In this document: positions 32,579 through 42,197 of the stretch, piece by piece
Layout of the letters: every line of letters begins with the position of its first letter
Position numbering within the stretch: the first letter of the stretch is position 1
Assembly (NCBI GenBank): GCA_027618995.1
Contig: JAQCGO010000010.1
Span: forward strand, 1 to 61,203
Length of the DNA stretch: 61,203 bases
Direction: 5' to 3'
Source of the DNA: Pseudomonadota bacterium
GTDB taxonomy: Bacteria > Pseudomonadota > Gammaproteobacteria > Steroidobacterales > Woeseiaceae
Position numbers and translations under genes: made by a program
The notes under the pieces: generated by a model
Seen by the model: only the letters and a program-made list of their open reading frames with translations
Databases searched by the model: none
What the model was told of the DNA's origin: nothing

Positions 32579-35128
32579 ATGAGAACGGCACAGATCAGTG
32601 CACAACTGGTAATAACGATGCTGCTGGCGATGCTATTCGCAGTACCAGCACTTGCCGAACGTGAGCCGGTGTTGAAACAGATCAAGGTGCCGCACAATTA
32701 TTATTTTCGCGAGATGTACCTGCCGCAAGTGTCGTCCGGCGCGCAAAGCCCGGCCTGGTCGCCTGACGGGCAATCGCTCGTGTACGCCATGCAGGGCAGC
32801 CTCTGGCGACAGTCGCCCGGTGACGTCCATGCGGTGCAACTGACCGCCGGTCCCGGCTACGACCACCAGCCCGACTGGTCTCCCGATGGTCAGAGCATCG
32901 TCTTTACGCGCTACCTGGCCGATGCCATGGAGTTGCAACTGCTCGACGTTGCTAGCGGCGAAGTACGTGCACTGACATCCGGCGGCGACGTCAATCTCGA
33001 GCCGCGCTGGTCACCCGATGGTTCACAGCTGGCCTATGTATCGACAGCCGGCAATGGACGCTTTCACGTTTTTGTTGGCCGGCTTGTTGGCGGCCAATTG
33101 CAGGCTGCGGCATTGCTCACCGAGCGGCAAAGTGCGGTCACACGTTATTACTACAGCAGCTACGATCACGAACTCAGCCCCGCCTGGTCCCCCGACGGGC
33201 GCGAACTGCTGCTGGTAACCAATCCGGAAACACCGTACGGATCCGGCGAAATCTGGAAATACACAGTCGACGGCAGTGCGGCCCCCGCACTCGTGCAAAG
33301 CGAGGAAACGAGCTGGCGCGCCCGACCCGACAGCGCCCCGGATGGGCGTCGCGTCGTCTATGCCTCCTACCTGGGCCGGCAATGGCACCAGCTCTGGGTG
33401 AAGTCGATTACCGAACGCGGCGAACCGTTCCCGCTGACCTACGGTGACTACGATGCTTCGTCACCGCGCTGGTCGCCCGCGGGTGACCGCATCGCGTATG
33501 TAGTCAATGAATTTGGCAACACCTCGCTGCGCATTCTCGAGCTGCCGAGCGGCAAGATGACCGACCTCAGGGTTGCGACGCGAAAGTATCTGCAGCCGAC
33601 CGGAATATTGCGACTGCAGGTTGATGGCAGCAACGGTGACGATGTCGCCTATCGCGCATCGATTATCGGCGCCGATGGCCGTGCCTATGCACCGCATGAC
33701 CGCTGGATGCACGCTGACGACCAGTTCGATCGGGCGCAACGCAAGGAAGAGGTGCGTTACTTTCATGCGACGGGCGACGTCGAGATCGAGCTGCCGGTCG
33801 GCGACACGAACGTCATCGTCTGGCGCGGTATGGAGACCACCATCGAGCGCCACACTGTGAAGATCGCGGAACGGAAAACGACCAGTCTTGACATGACGAT
33901 GCACGCGCTCGACCTGCCGCGGACGTGGCAGGGCTGGCATGGCGGTGATGTGCACGTGCACATGAACTATGGCGGCATCTACCGCAATACGCCGGCCAAT
34001 CTCGTCAACCAGGCTGCCGCAGAAGACCTTGATGTGGTCTTCAACCTGGTTGTGAACAAGGAGCAACGAGTACCGGACGTTACGTACTTCTCAGGCAAGG
34101 CGGACGCAGCATCCAGTGCCGATGTCGTCGTGCAACACTCGCAGGAGTTCCATACCAGTTACTGGGGCCACCTTGGCGTACTGGGATTGCGCGAGCACCT
34201 CCTGATGCCAGACTACTCGGCCTATCCCTACACCGCAGCCGCAAGTATTTATCCGGACAACGTAACGGTGGAGGACATGGCTCACGAACAGGGTGCGATC
34301 GTAGGCTACGTACACAACTTCGACCCGCCGGCACCGGACCCTGCAACAGACGCACGGCTGACGAACGCGTTACCCATCGACGCCGCACTGGGCAAGGTCG
34401 ATTATTACGAAGTGCTCGGTTTCGCCGACCACAGGACTTCGGCCGAAGTCTGGTATCGCCTGCTCAATTGCGGTTTTCGCATCAGCGCCGCGGGCGGTAC
34501 GGACGCCATGGCCAACTATGCGTCGTTGCGCGGCCCGGTCGGCATGAATCGCACCTACGTTCGGGTCAAGAACTGGCCCGCCGATGCTGACGCGCGACGC
34601 GATGTGTGGATTGAGCACCTCAAAGAGGGCAAGAGCATGGCAACGAATGGCCCGCTCGTCGGCCTGACGGTCAACGGCAAGAGCCCGGGCGCAGTGCTTG
34701 AATTTGATGCGCCACCGCGCATCGACTATGGCGGCTTTCTGCGTTCCATTGTGCCCATCGACGAACTCGAGATCGTATTCAACGGCAAGGTTATTCGCCG
34801 TATCGAGCTCGCCGGCGATTCGATGTCAGCAACCTTCAGCGGCGAGATCGGCCTCACCGAGAGCGGCTGGCTGGTGTTGCGCGCATCGAGCCGGCGCCCG
34901 CACCCGGAAATCCTGGATCTGTATCCATATGCGACGACGAGTCCGATCTACATCAACATTGGCGGCAAGGGACCGCAGTCTGCCGTGGACGCCGAGTATT
35001 TCCTAGCGTGGTCGGAACGAGTTCGGGCAAGCGCACTCGCACACGAGGACTACAACTCAGAGCGCGAGAAACTTGAAGTGCTGCGGCACATCGATGAGGC
35101 GATCGCTGTATTCGAAAGCATGCGCTGA
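32579..35128 (+). CDS. TolB-like propeller fused to a CehA/McbA metallohydrolase
   Basis: An 849-residue exported protein with a signal peptide to about residue 26 (ending VPALA). Residues about 55-330 hold six PD40 beta-propeller repeats, recognisable from the repeated WSPDG (for example AWSPDGQ, DWSPDGQ, RWSPDGS, AWSPDGR). A middle beta-rich region leads to a PHP-type metal site GGDVHVHMNYGG at about 455-466, then EVLGFADHRTSAEVWYRLLN and a GGTDAMANYASLRGP stretch as in CehA/McbA-type hydrolases. The C-terminal 150 residues form a beta domain. Family members cleave carbaryl-like esters or unknown substrates. A CGGGGGA site precedes the ATG. It is divergent from the BKACE operon with 73 bp between. 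Confidence 0.82.
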   Translation: MRTAQISAQLVITMLLAMLFAVPALAEREPVLKQIKVPHNYYFREMYLPQVSSGAQSPAWSPDGQSLVYAMQGSLWRQSPGDVHAVQLTAGPGYDHQPDWSPDGQSIVFTRYLADAMELQLLDVASGEVRALTSGGDVNLEPRWSPDGSQLAYVSTAGNGRFHVFVGRLVGGQLQAAALLTERQSAVTRYYYSSYDHELSPAWSPDGRELLLVTNPETPYGSGEIWKYTVDGSAAPALVQSEETSWRARPDSAPDGRRVVYASYLGRQWHQLWVKSITERGEPFPLTYGDYDASSPRWSPAGDRIAYVVNEFGNTSLRILELPSGKMTDLRVATRKYLQPTGILRLQVDGSNGDDVAYRASIIGADGRAYAPHDRWMHADDQFDRAQRKEEVRYFHATGDVEIELPVGDTNVIVWRGMETTIERHTVKIAERKTTSLDMTMHALDLPRTWQGWHGGDVHVHMNYGGIYRNTPANLVNQAAAEDLDVVFNLVVNKEQRVPDVTYFSGKADAASSADVVVQHSQEFHTSYWGHLGVLGLREHLLMPDYSAYPYTAAASIYPDNVTVEDMAHEQGAIVGYVHNFDPPAPDPATDARLTNALPIDAALGKVDYYEVLGFADHRTSAEVWYRLLNCGFRISAAGGTDAMANYASLRGPVGMNRTYVRVKNWPADADARRDVWIEHLKEGKSMATNGPLVGLTVNGKSPGAVLEFDAPPRIDYGGFLRSIVPIDELEIVFNGKVIRRIELAGDSMSATFSGEIGLTESGWLVLRASSRRPHPEILDLYPYATTSPIYINIGGKGPQSAVDAEYFLAWSERVRASALAHEDYNSEREKLEVLRHIDEAIAVFESMR

Positions 35129-35227
35129 GACAGCGGCGCAACCCCCCCGAAATCAACCAGAAGCTGCAAAGAGGGGGTATGCAGTTCGCGCGATTGATTC
35201 CGGGTGGGGAAAGTTACCCTGTGCTGA

Positions 35228-38032
35228 TTACAGTTTCCAGGCAAAGGCAATCGCGACAGTCGTGCCCGGGTCCTCCTGGAACACAACGACGCCTTCGCGC
35301 TCGATATCGATCGTCGAGCCAAGGATATTCTGCGCCACCAGTTTCACCGTCATTCGTTCCGTGGGATACCAGAAATAAGTGAAGTCCAGCGATTCGAAAG
35401 GCTGTTCGTAACCATCCGGAGCACCATTGCGTCCGGCGACAAAAAGACGTTCGCCAAAAATATTGTAAATCACTGACGCTGTATGGCGTGCATTCGGTGA
35501 GTCATAGCCGAGCATGATGTTGGCAACATATTCGGACGCGCCAGTCAGGGGTCGCGACAGGTTGGTCGGCGAGTTCGCGTTTGCGCCCGCGATCAGTTCC
35601 GAATCCTGCAGCGTCAGGTTGCCCTGCATGAACATCGTGTCGAAGAAGCCACCGAGAAAGCCGAGCTCTTTCAAGCCTTCAAATTCGATACCGTTCAAGG
35701 TCGCGGATTCCGCATTAACGACTTCACGCGCGATGGTTGTATCCGATGCTGGAATTTCAAAGAACTCAATCGGATTCTCAATGTCCTTGTGGAACAGAGT
35801 TACCGTAAGGTTGTCGCCGCTCTCAAAATACCACTCGGCACGCAGGTCAATATTCTCCATGTCAGCAGGCACAATCCCGGGGTTGCCGCGAATCAGGTCG
35901 CCAGTGATTGGGTCGACATAGCTCGAGGCGGTAATTTCACGCAGATCGGGCCGTACAGCCGTCTCGCTGTACGCGAGGCGTAACTGGAACGTTTCCGCCC
36001 AGAAATCGCCCATGTAAGTCGTGGAAATGGTGGGGTACACCGTGTCTTCATTGAAACTGCCTGACTCCAGCGTTTCGACATCGGTGGTGACCTGGGGATC
36101 GTCTTCGGAGTAGCCGAAGGGATTCCATGACACCGCTGTCTGCCGATAGTCTTCCCAGCGAGCCCCGGCGGCGACACGCCAGGTTTCGTTCCAGGTCCAG
36201 TCGATCTTGCCCCAGGCCGCGTCGGTCATGGTTGCAGCCAGGTAGCTGTTGGTGTTCGAGCCTTGCCGGTCGAATACAATATTATTGGCATAGGTCTGGT
36301 TGCCACCGCTGCCAGTGCTGGCCGTCAGGATGTTGCTGTCAGAAAAAACTTCGCCAAGAGAACCTTCCAGTACCGACGGATCGGATACATTCAGGTAGCC
36401 GAGGCTGAACTGCGCCTGGTAGTAAGTGCGGACCTTCTGGCCGTGATCATAGCCGCCGCTGAACTCGACGTATGAGTTTCCCGTCGTCCAGGGCAGGGTC
36501 GCCGACCAGCCATAGTTCTCCACCTCGTCGTCGAGGTCTGTGAAGCGATAATCCGCAGCGCTCGAAGTCAGGCGTACGGATTCATCGAGCACTTCACCAG
36601 TGACTGGATCCGTACGCGTTTCAGAGCTCACCAGTACGCGACTCGGAATCTCGGTTTCGGCCGTTGAGTCAGACCAGAACCAGTCAATGTGAGTTTCTTC
36701 CGGCGCCCATTTCACCAGCTTGCCGAGAAACGGAATGGCCTCGCGAGTCGCTGCACCGAGATAATGCGAGCCTGTGACCTGGTTAGTAAGCATGTTGCGC
36801 TCTTCAAATTCCAGCCGGTAATCGCGGAAGCCCAGCCCGCTGGATCTGACCCGATTCTCGTTAAAGAAGTCGAATACTTCGGTTTCATCGTCGGTATTGC
36901 GCAGATACAGCGTGGTGCTGGAAATGTCGTGTTCGCCGAGGAATGACGCTCCGAGATTCAGAGTTCCGGCGATGTTGACACTCTCGGTCGCTTCCTCGCG
37001 CACGCCGTTCTGTTCTTCCGGGACGGCGAACGCGGCGGTTGTGGTACGCCGCCAGCGCGAGTCGGTCTGGTAGGAGGCGCCAACATTGAATCCGAGCTGC
37101 GTGTCCGTGCCGACATCAAATTTGTTGCCGATGCTGACGCGAGCTTTGATGTCGGGATTGACACTTTCTTCCTCGATGTCGATATTGCGATTCAACGCCA
37201 GAGCCAGGTCGCGATTCTCTGACTGGGCGTCAAACAGCGACGCCGAAGAATCCTGGCGCTGCAGGAAATTCAGGATGTTGTTAACACTCGGATCACCCTG
37301 GTAATTGTTAACCGCGGTGAGAATGGTCGACGACAAGGCTCGCGTGCCATCATCTGTACCCAGCGAGTCATCGCCGCCGCCCGAGTAGCTGTTTACCTTG
37401 CTCGGATTCTCCGAATTCCAGCCGCTGCTAATTTCCAGCTGCGTCGTGAAGCTGTCGGGGATTCCCTTGGTGCGGATATCAACCGAACCGCCGCCGAAAT
37501 TGGCTGACAGGTCGGGCGAATACGATTTCTGCACACGCAACGACTCTACGATGGAGGTCGGAAATACATCCAGCGGAATGACATTGCGGGTCAGGTCGGG
37601 GGAAGGTATCTGCGCACCGTTAAGAGTCGTTTGCGTGTAGCGTTCACCGAGTCCGCGAATGTAGACAAACTTGTCCTGAACGAGTGTGATTCCAGGAACG
37701 CGACGTAACGCAGCGCCCACGGTGGAGTCGCCAAGCCGCGCAATCGTATCTGCACCGAGCAGGTCGGCAGCGAAGGCGTCGCCCATGCGTTCATTCACGA
37801 GCTGCTGGCTGGAGTAGATGAAACGTCCCAGCACCACGAGCTCTTCGATTTCGCCGGTATCCTCTATCGGATCTTCGGCGGCCGCTATGGCGACTGGCAC
37901 AACAGCGGCCGCCATCATCTCGATGCCGTCCAGATCTGCTGCCGGCTCCTGGGCCAAAGCCGCTCTGCAAAGCAGGGCGGCCAGGGCGATACCGCACGGG
38001 ATCGGGAGTGCTATTGTTTTTAGCTTTCGCAT
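35228..38032 (-). CDS. TonB-dependent outer-membrane receptor
   Basis: A 934-residue receptor with a signal peptide (to about residue 27), a low-complexity Ala-rich stretch, TonB-box-like EIEELVVLGRF, a plug domain (YIRGLGERYTQTTLNGAQIP, then an RVQKSYSPDLSANFGGGSVD block) and a long barrel ending AIAFAWKL. The plug resembles the large-substrate receptors of proteobacteria often annotated as CirA- or OmpA-like. It starts 6 bp after the beta-helix lipoprotein, so the two are one operon. The 100 bp between its stop and the CehA gene end holds no clear terminator. The ligand is unknown. Confidence 0.88.
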   Translation of the reverse strand: MRKLKTIALPIPCGIALAALLCRAALAQEPAADLDGIEMMAAAVVPVAIAAAEDPIEDTGEIEELVVLGRFIYSSQQLVNERMGDAFAADLLGADTIARLGDSTVGAALRRVPGITLVQDKFVYIRGLGERYTQTTLNGAQIPSPDLTRNVIPLDVFPTSIVESLRVQKSYSPDLSANFGGGSVDIRTKGIPDSFTTQLEISSGWNSENPSKVNSYSGGGDDSLGTDDGTRALSSTILTAVNNYQGDPSVNNILNFLQRQDSSASLFDAQSENRDLALALNRNIDIEEESVNPDIKARVSIGNKFDVGTDTQLGFNVGASYQTDSRWRRTTTAAFAVPEEQNGVREEATESVNIAGTLNLGASFLGEHDISSTTLYLRNTDDETEVFDFFNENRVRSSGLGFRDYRLEFEERNMLTNQVTGSHYLGAATREAIPFLGKLVKWAPEETHIDWFWSDSTAETEIPSRVLVSSETRTDPVTGEVLDESVRLTSSAADYRFTDLDDEVENYGWSATLPWTTGNSYVEFSGGYDHGQKVRTYYQAQFSLGYLNVSDPSVLEGSLGEVFSDSNILTASTGSGGNQTYANNIVFDRQGSNTNSYLAATMTDAAWGKIDWTWNETWRVAAGARWEDYRQTAVSWNPFGYSEDDPQVTTDVETLESGSFNEDTVYPTISTTYMGDFWAETFQLRLAYSETAVRPDLREITASSYVDPITGDLIRGNPGIVPADMENIDLRAEWYFESGDNLTVTLFHKDIENPIEFFEIPASDTTIAREVVNAESATLNGIEFEGLKELGFLGGFFDTMFMQGNLTLQDSELIAGANANSPTNLSRPLTGASEYVANIMLGYDSPNARHTASVIYNIFGERLFVAGRNGAPDGYEQPFESLDFTYFWYPTERMTVKLVAQNILGSTIDIEREGVVVFQEDPGTTVAIAFAWKL

Positions 38033-38038
38033 GTTCGT

Positions 38039-39682
38039 CTACTCAAACCAGAGGGCTTGCCCGCGATTGTCAGGGTGAATGCCGTAGGTCCAGCCTGCGG
38101 TCCAGTCGTCCGTGAGGCTGACTGCGCCGAGTATGTCGGTCGCCACGCCGCTGGTCGGGGCCGTCGACGCGAGCGGCGCTACGCCGTCAATCAACGATAC
38201 GTTCCACATCAGGGAACCGATCGGCTGCGTGCCTTCCAGCAGCTGCAGGTCCGCATCGGCCGCAGCCGTCGGATCCTTCGCCGTGCCGCTGGCCACGGTG
38301 GCGAACTGCGCGCCCTGGCCTTCCGCAATCGCCTGCTCGTTGCTGTTCTGGTTTTCCTGACAGGCAAACACGACCGAGTTCAGCTGCATGACGGTTTCCG
38401 GATTAGCGATCCTCAGGCAGTAATTGTCCGTGAGCGAGGTCGTGTCGTTAGCGCCGAATGAGGAGATGACCACCGAGTCATTGATGGTCGGCCAGATACC
38501 TTCGCGGAAGATCCAGCCATTTCCAGTGCCGTGTGTACCACCCACGTTCGGCGTTACGATGCAGGTCAGGTTGGAAATGGTCGGCCGGCTGTTCAGGCCA
38601 CGTGCGACGAAGTCATCACGCACTGTCTGCGCCAGGCTCGAGTAGGAACCCAGGCCATCCGACTCGATGCAATGCTGGCCGTTGGTTTCCTGCTGGATCA
38701 CGAGCGCATTTGTGATCGAGCCATTCCAGCCTTCGTCGATGTCGATGGAATCGTCGCGCACATAGACTGCGACATAATTGTTGAAGCTGACGGAACCGCC
38801 AAACATCTCGATGCCGTCATCGTAGGTCGAGTAAACCTGCAGATTTTCAATCGCCGTTCCGCTGCCAACACCACCGAAGGAAATGCCGTTAAGCTCGCTG
38901 CCGTTGGCAACTTCGGCGCCGGTATGCTTGACCACCACGTAACGCAGGATGCCGGAATCGTCAGCATCATTGTCGCCACCGTATTGTGATTCGTCATCGC
39001 CGGCCGAGCCCTCGGCTTCGATGTGGCATTCGGGATTCGCCGGATCGAGCATGAAGCCCGCGGTTCCACGGGTACCGACGTACGCGCACTTGTTGCTGAC
39101 GCCGAAACCATTGATCACCATGCCACCCCACTGCTGTACGTCCTCAGGCACAACCGTGCCATTGAGATCGGATGTCGAGGTAATCGTGATCGGCTCTGAG
39201 GCCGTGCCGTTCGCCAGGATCTGCGAGCCACGGTTGATGATGATGAAGTTACTGTTGTTCTGGAACGCCAGGACGGCACCGGCCTGGATCGTCAGGGTCG
39301 GACCATCACCGCCTTGGGCAATACCGGCTGCCTGCAGATCCGCATTGCTGCGGTGCGTTTCACCAACAAACAGGCTGCTGGTGAATATGTGTGCACCGCC
39401 ATCAGCGAGCTTCGGCAGCAACAGGTCGACCGTGAGATTGTTCTTCGGGCCAACGAACGACGAATCATAAGTGCAGTTGCCATCGGCATCGGCTGTACCG
39501 CTGATGGTCTGGCCGCTCTTCTGGTACGACGCGCAGACGGCGTTCGCGTTGCCGCCGCCGTTATTGACGGTGTTATTACTGTCGCTAACGTTGGTACTCG
39601 GAGCGACGTTGATGTCACCGCTGGAACAGGCCGCGAGCAGCGCGCCGCAGGTAATGGTGGTGACGAGTTTCTTGACGTTCAT
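38039..39682 (-). CDS. Lipoprotein with parallel beta-helix-like fold, partner of the TonB receptor
   Basis: A 547-residue lipoprotein, lipobox LAAC (Cys19) followed by an Asn/Ser/Gly-rich linker. The body has alternating short strands and turns (LTIQAGAVLAFQNNSNFIII, EPITITSTSDLNG, ENLQVYSTYDDGIEMFGGSV, SITNALVIQQ) typical of a right-handed beta-helix. No catalytic motif is evident. The start at 39682 follows GAGAGGAAAC; an upstream in-frame ATG at 39754 lies in the promoter. Pairing 6 bp upstream of a TonB receptor suggests a surface or periplasmic binding partner. I do not recognise a named family. Confidence 0.75.
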   Translation of the reverse strand: MNVKKLVTTITCGALLAACSSGDINVAPSTNVSDSNNTVNNGGGNANAVCASYQKSGQTISGTADADGNCTYDSSFVGPKNNLTVDLLLPKLADGGAHIFTSSLFVGETHRSNADLQAAGIAQGGDGPTLTIQAGAVLAFQNNSNFIIINRGSQILANGTASEPITITSTSDLNGTVVPEDVQQWGGMVINGFGVSNKCAYVGTRGTAGFMLDPANPECHIEAEGSAGDDESQYGGDNDADDSGILRYVVVKHTGAEVANGSELNGISFGGVGSGTAIENLQVYSTYDDGIEMFGGSVSFNNYVAVYVRDDSIDIDEGWNGSITNALVIQQETNGQHCIESDGLGSYSSLAQTVRDDFVARGLNSRPTISNLTCIVTPNVGGTHGTGNGWIFREGIWPTINDSVVISSFGANDTTSLTDNYCLRIANPETVMQLNSVVFACQENQNSNEQAIAEGQGAQFATVASGTAKDPTAAADADLQLLEGTQPIGSLMWNVSLIDGVAPLASTAPTSGVATDILGAVSLTDDWTAGWTYGIHPDNRGQALWFE

Positions 39683-39743
39683 TTTGTTTCCTCTCAATAA
39701 AAATCGGCGGGATGCGTTCCCGTTTGACGCGCAATGTAGTCGG

Positions 39744-39788
39744 GTAATATGCAAGGCACGTGACAGCTACGTTAAGGCTTTGTTACAA
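39744..39788 (-). promoter_or_regulatory. Pho-box-like operator and promoter of the lipoprotein/receptor operon
   Basis: Read on the minus strand, TTGTAAC (39788-39782), CCTTAAC (39777-39771) and CTGTCAC (39766-39760) recur every 11 bp exactly. Ten bp after the last heptamer lies TATTAC (39749-39744), a plausible -10. This is the geometry of PhoB-type activation, where the box replaces the -35. The leader would be about 55 nt. Recognition by the adjacent regulator is inferred. Confidence 0.55.
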
Positions 39789-39794
39789 GACCGA

Positions 39795-40487
39795 TCAGCG
39801 CTCGAGCGAGAAGCGGTAGCCGCTGCCACGAACAGTCTGGATGTATTTGGCGTAGGAAAAAGGCTCCAGCAGGTTACGCAGCCGTCGTATATGGACATCG
39901 ACCGTGCGCGGGCCAACAATTGCATCGGCGCGCCAGACATGCGCCAGCAGCTGGCCCCGGCCGAACACCCGGTTCTGGTTATTCAGCAGGAACAGCAACA
40001 GGTCGTACTCACGTGGCGCGAGCGACAGAAAACTGCCATCCGCCGAGACGCGGTGGCCGATGTTGTCGATGGTGATGCCGCCGGCACTGATCGCGTTTGT
40101 ACGCAGCAGCGCCGCTGGTCGCCGGAGACAGGCGGCCACCCGGGCCACGAACTCCTTCATATTCAATGGCTTGGAGATGAAGTCGTCGGCACCTGATTCG
40201 AGCGCACTGACGGCGTTTTCGACGCTGCTGCGGGCCGAGGTCATGAGCACGCGCATCGAGCGCAGCTCGTCGTTCTGTTTCAGGTCGCTGAGCAGTTCCA
40301 TGCCCGCGAGGTCTGGCAGCTGGCAGTCACAGACCAGAAGGTCCGGTCGTTTGCGGTGCATGGCATTGAAGGCTGCGCGCGCGTTTTCCGTAGCGCTGAC
40401 ATCGTGCCCGAGTTCACGCAGGCTGCTGACTATTTGTTGCTGTGCCGCCGGATCGGCGTCGACGACCAGGATAGAGGCCAATGTCAT
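39795..40487 (-). CDS. PhoB/OmpR-family response regulator
   Basis: A 230-residue two-domain regulator. The receiver domain has acidic residues D10 and D12, phospho-acceptor D54 in VCDCQLPD, the MTSARS switch and lysine in ISKPLN. The winged-helix domain (about 130-228) ends RTVDVHIRRLRNLLEP and IQTVRGSGYRFSLE, typical of PhoB. The ATG at 40487 is preferred over TTG 40499 four codons upstream. No histidine kinase is adjacent, so it is an orphan here. It lies 112 bp upstream of the lipoprotein start and 78 bp after the TPR gene, all on the same strand. Confidence 0.9.
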   Translation of the reverse strand: MTLASILVVDADPAAQQQIVSSLRELGHDVSATENARAAFNAMHRKRPDLLVCDCQLPDLAGMELLSDLKQNDELRSMRVLMTSARSSVENAVSALESGADDFISKPLNMKEFVARVAACLRRPAALLRTNAISAGGITIDNIGHRVSADGSFLSLAPREYDLLLFLLNNQNRVFGRGQLLAHVWRADAIVGPRTVDVHIRRLRNLLEPFSYAKYIQTVRGSGYRFSLER

Positions 40488-40530
40488 GTTTTCCACCAAG
40501 GAGAATTCTCCATGCAGGAAAACACGGGCT

Positions 40531-40571
40531 GTTTACAGCCTGTTTACGTTTTTGTTTCGGTATTGTTACAG
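40531..40571 (-). promoter_or_regulatory. Direct heptamer repeats upstream of the response regulator
   Basis: On the minus strand, CTGTAAC (40571-40565), CCGAAAC (40560-40554), CGTAAAC (40548-40542) and TGTAAAC (40537-40531) recur at 11, 12 and 11 bp. They resemble the heptamers before the lipoprotein gene, suggesting autoregulation. They overlap the 3' end of the TPR gene. No clear -10 is visible. Confidence 0.45.
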
Positions 40572-42197
40572 CGTTGGGCGGCCGGTGAGCCAGACATATT
40601 CGAGATTTTGCAGTGCGGTAATGTCACCGCGCCAGTTCGACTCCAGCTGTTGCCAGGTTGCGGCAGCAGCCGCGTCTCCGGTTGCTTGCTGCGCCCTGAA
40701 AAGACCGAGTAATGCCAGCAAGCGGCCCGTGTTGCGACTCAGCGAACCCTGAAAATACGCGATGGCCGCTTCCGACTGGCCCAGCACCAGGTACATTTCG
40801 CCGAGCAGCTCGCCAGGTGGTTTTGGCGCATGCGGCGGGCCGTAATACAGTGCCCGACTATTCTCTTCGGCAACCGCCGTTGCCATGATCTGCAGTGCCT
40901 TTTCGGTTTCGCCTTCGCGAAACGCCAGCAATGCCTCCATCTCGCGCAGGATAATCGTCGCCAGCAGGTAGCCGTCGGCAGAGACACCGTCCTCACTATC
41001 ATGCAACCCGTCCGCCACGCTTAGCACAACCGCGTCGGCGATCTTCGCGTCCAGCACCTTGATTTCCGTGCGCAGCGCATCGAGGTCGTTAGCGGCAGCG
41101 CCACGAAAGGCCGTCGCGAAACATTCCGTCGCGATATCAACCAGGCCCAGGCCCGCTGTGTCGGTGCGTGCCAGTACCGGTGCGGCCAGCGCATCGTCGA
41201 CAGCATAACTCGCACGCATCATCGCGTTGTGTGATCGATTTCTATCGTCAGGCGATGCAAGGACGTCATCGCGCATCATTGCTAGCGTCGCACGCGCCTC
41301 CTCGTACCTGCCCTGCTGCAGCAGCGCGTACTCGAGCCAGTGCAGCGCATGCTTGCTGCGATTCGCCGGGTCGCGCCCGGGCCTGAGCAGGCTCTCCTCG
41401 GATACGCGCACTGCGTTTGCATTCGCCACAACCACTTCATCCCACATCCCGAGCGAGGTGTAGATGTGCGACACCATGTGCTGCGCATGCGAGGCAGACG
41501 GCGCAATCGTCGAGTACTCGCGTGCTGCGCGCAGCCCGAGCGGCGCGTGCACCTGGTCGTCATAGCTGTGAATCAGGTAGTGTGCGGCGCCCGGATGTTG
41601 TGGCTGTTTCGCAAATACTTCTTCAGCAATCGATGCGGCTTTCATATAAGTGCGAAAGTCGCGCTCATAAACGGAGCCGAGGATCGACAGCGCGTAGAAC
41701 GCCGCTGCTTCGAGATCATCGGGATAGTCGACATGCATTTTCTGCATGGTATTCATGTAGGCGATATCGCGCGACGACTTGTCGCCCTCGCCGAACAACA
41801 CCGATACGGCGCTGAGGTAACGCTCTTCACGTTCGGTCGCACGACGCTCACCGCGCGGCGCGAGTTTCGCCAGTGCCGCGAGCGCTGCATCCCGGTCCTG
41901 TTGTTCCCACAGCGGGTGATTGTGCGTCATCGCCTGGCCCCAGATGGCCATGACAAAGCCAACATCGATCGCCTGCGCCTCAATGAATGCATCGTGCGCG
42001 TCGTCGAATTCAAAGCTGTGCAGCAGCTTCACGCCGCGCTCGAAGGCATCCTGCGCCGCGGGCGCGCCCGAGGTCGGAAAATCCAGCACGCCGAGGATCA
42101 GCGGCACGGAGTGTTCGCCGTGGCCATGATGCCCCTGCCCCTGGGCGGGGACCATTGCCACGAGACTTAACGCAAGCAACGCAATCCGCGCGATCAC
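40566..42197 (-). CDS. TPR-repeat protein, exported
   Basis: A 543-residue protein with a signal peptide (to about residue 20) and a His-rich GHHGHGEH stretch right after the cleavage region. TPR-like helices start with AFERGVKLLHSFEFDDAHDAF, and another clear block is HPGAAHYLIHSYDDQVHAPL. The SHAQHMVSHIYTSLGMWDE block is conserved in a set of uncharacterised proteobacterial TPR proteins. It starts at GTG 42197, overlapping the upstream fusion gene (GTGA). The function is unknown; the family is often annotated only as a tetratricopeptide repeat protein. Confidence 0.75.
   Translation of the reverse strand: MIARIALLALSLVAMVPAQGQGHHGHGEHSVPLILGVLDFPTSGAPAAQDAFERGVKLLHSFEFDDAHDAFIEAQAIDVGFVMAIWGQAMTHNHPLWEQQDRDAALAALAKLAPRGERRATEREERYLSAVSVLFGEGDKSSRDIAYMNTMQKMHVDYPDDLEAAAFYALSILGSVYERDFRTYMKAASIAEEVFAKQPQHPGAAHYLIHSYDDQVHAPLGLRAAREYSTIAPSASHAQHMVSHIYTSLGMWDEVVVANANAVRVSEESLLRPGRDPANRSKHALHWLEYALLQQGRYEEARATLAMMRDDVLASPDDRNRSHNAMMRASYAVDDALAAPVLARTDTAGLGLVDIATECFATAFRGAAANDLDALRTEIKVLDAKIADAVVLSVADGLHDSEDGVSADGYLLATIILREMEALLAFREGETEKALQIMATAVAEENSRALYYGPPHAPKPPGELLGEMYLVLGQSEAAIAYFQGSLSRNTGRLLALLGLFRAQQATGDAAAAATWQQLESNWRGDITALQNLEYVWLTGRPTL

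Noticed and set aside
35129..35227. Terminator between the CehA-type gene and the TonB receptor
   Set aside because: ACCCCC and GGGGGT are present, but the loop would be about 25 nt and no U run follows on either strand.
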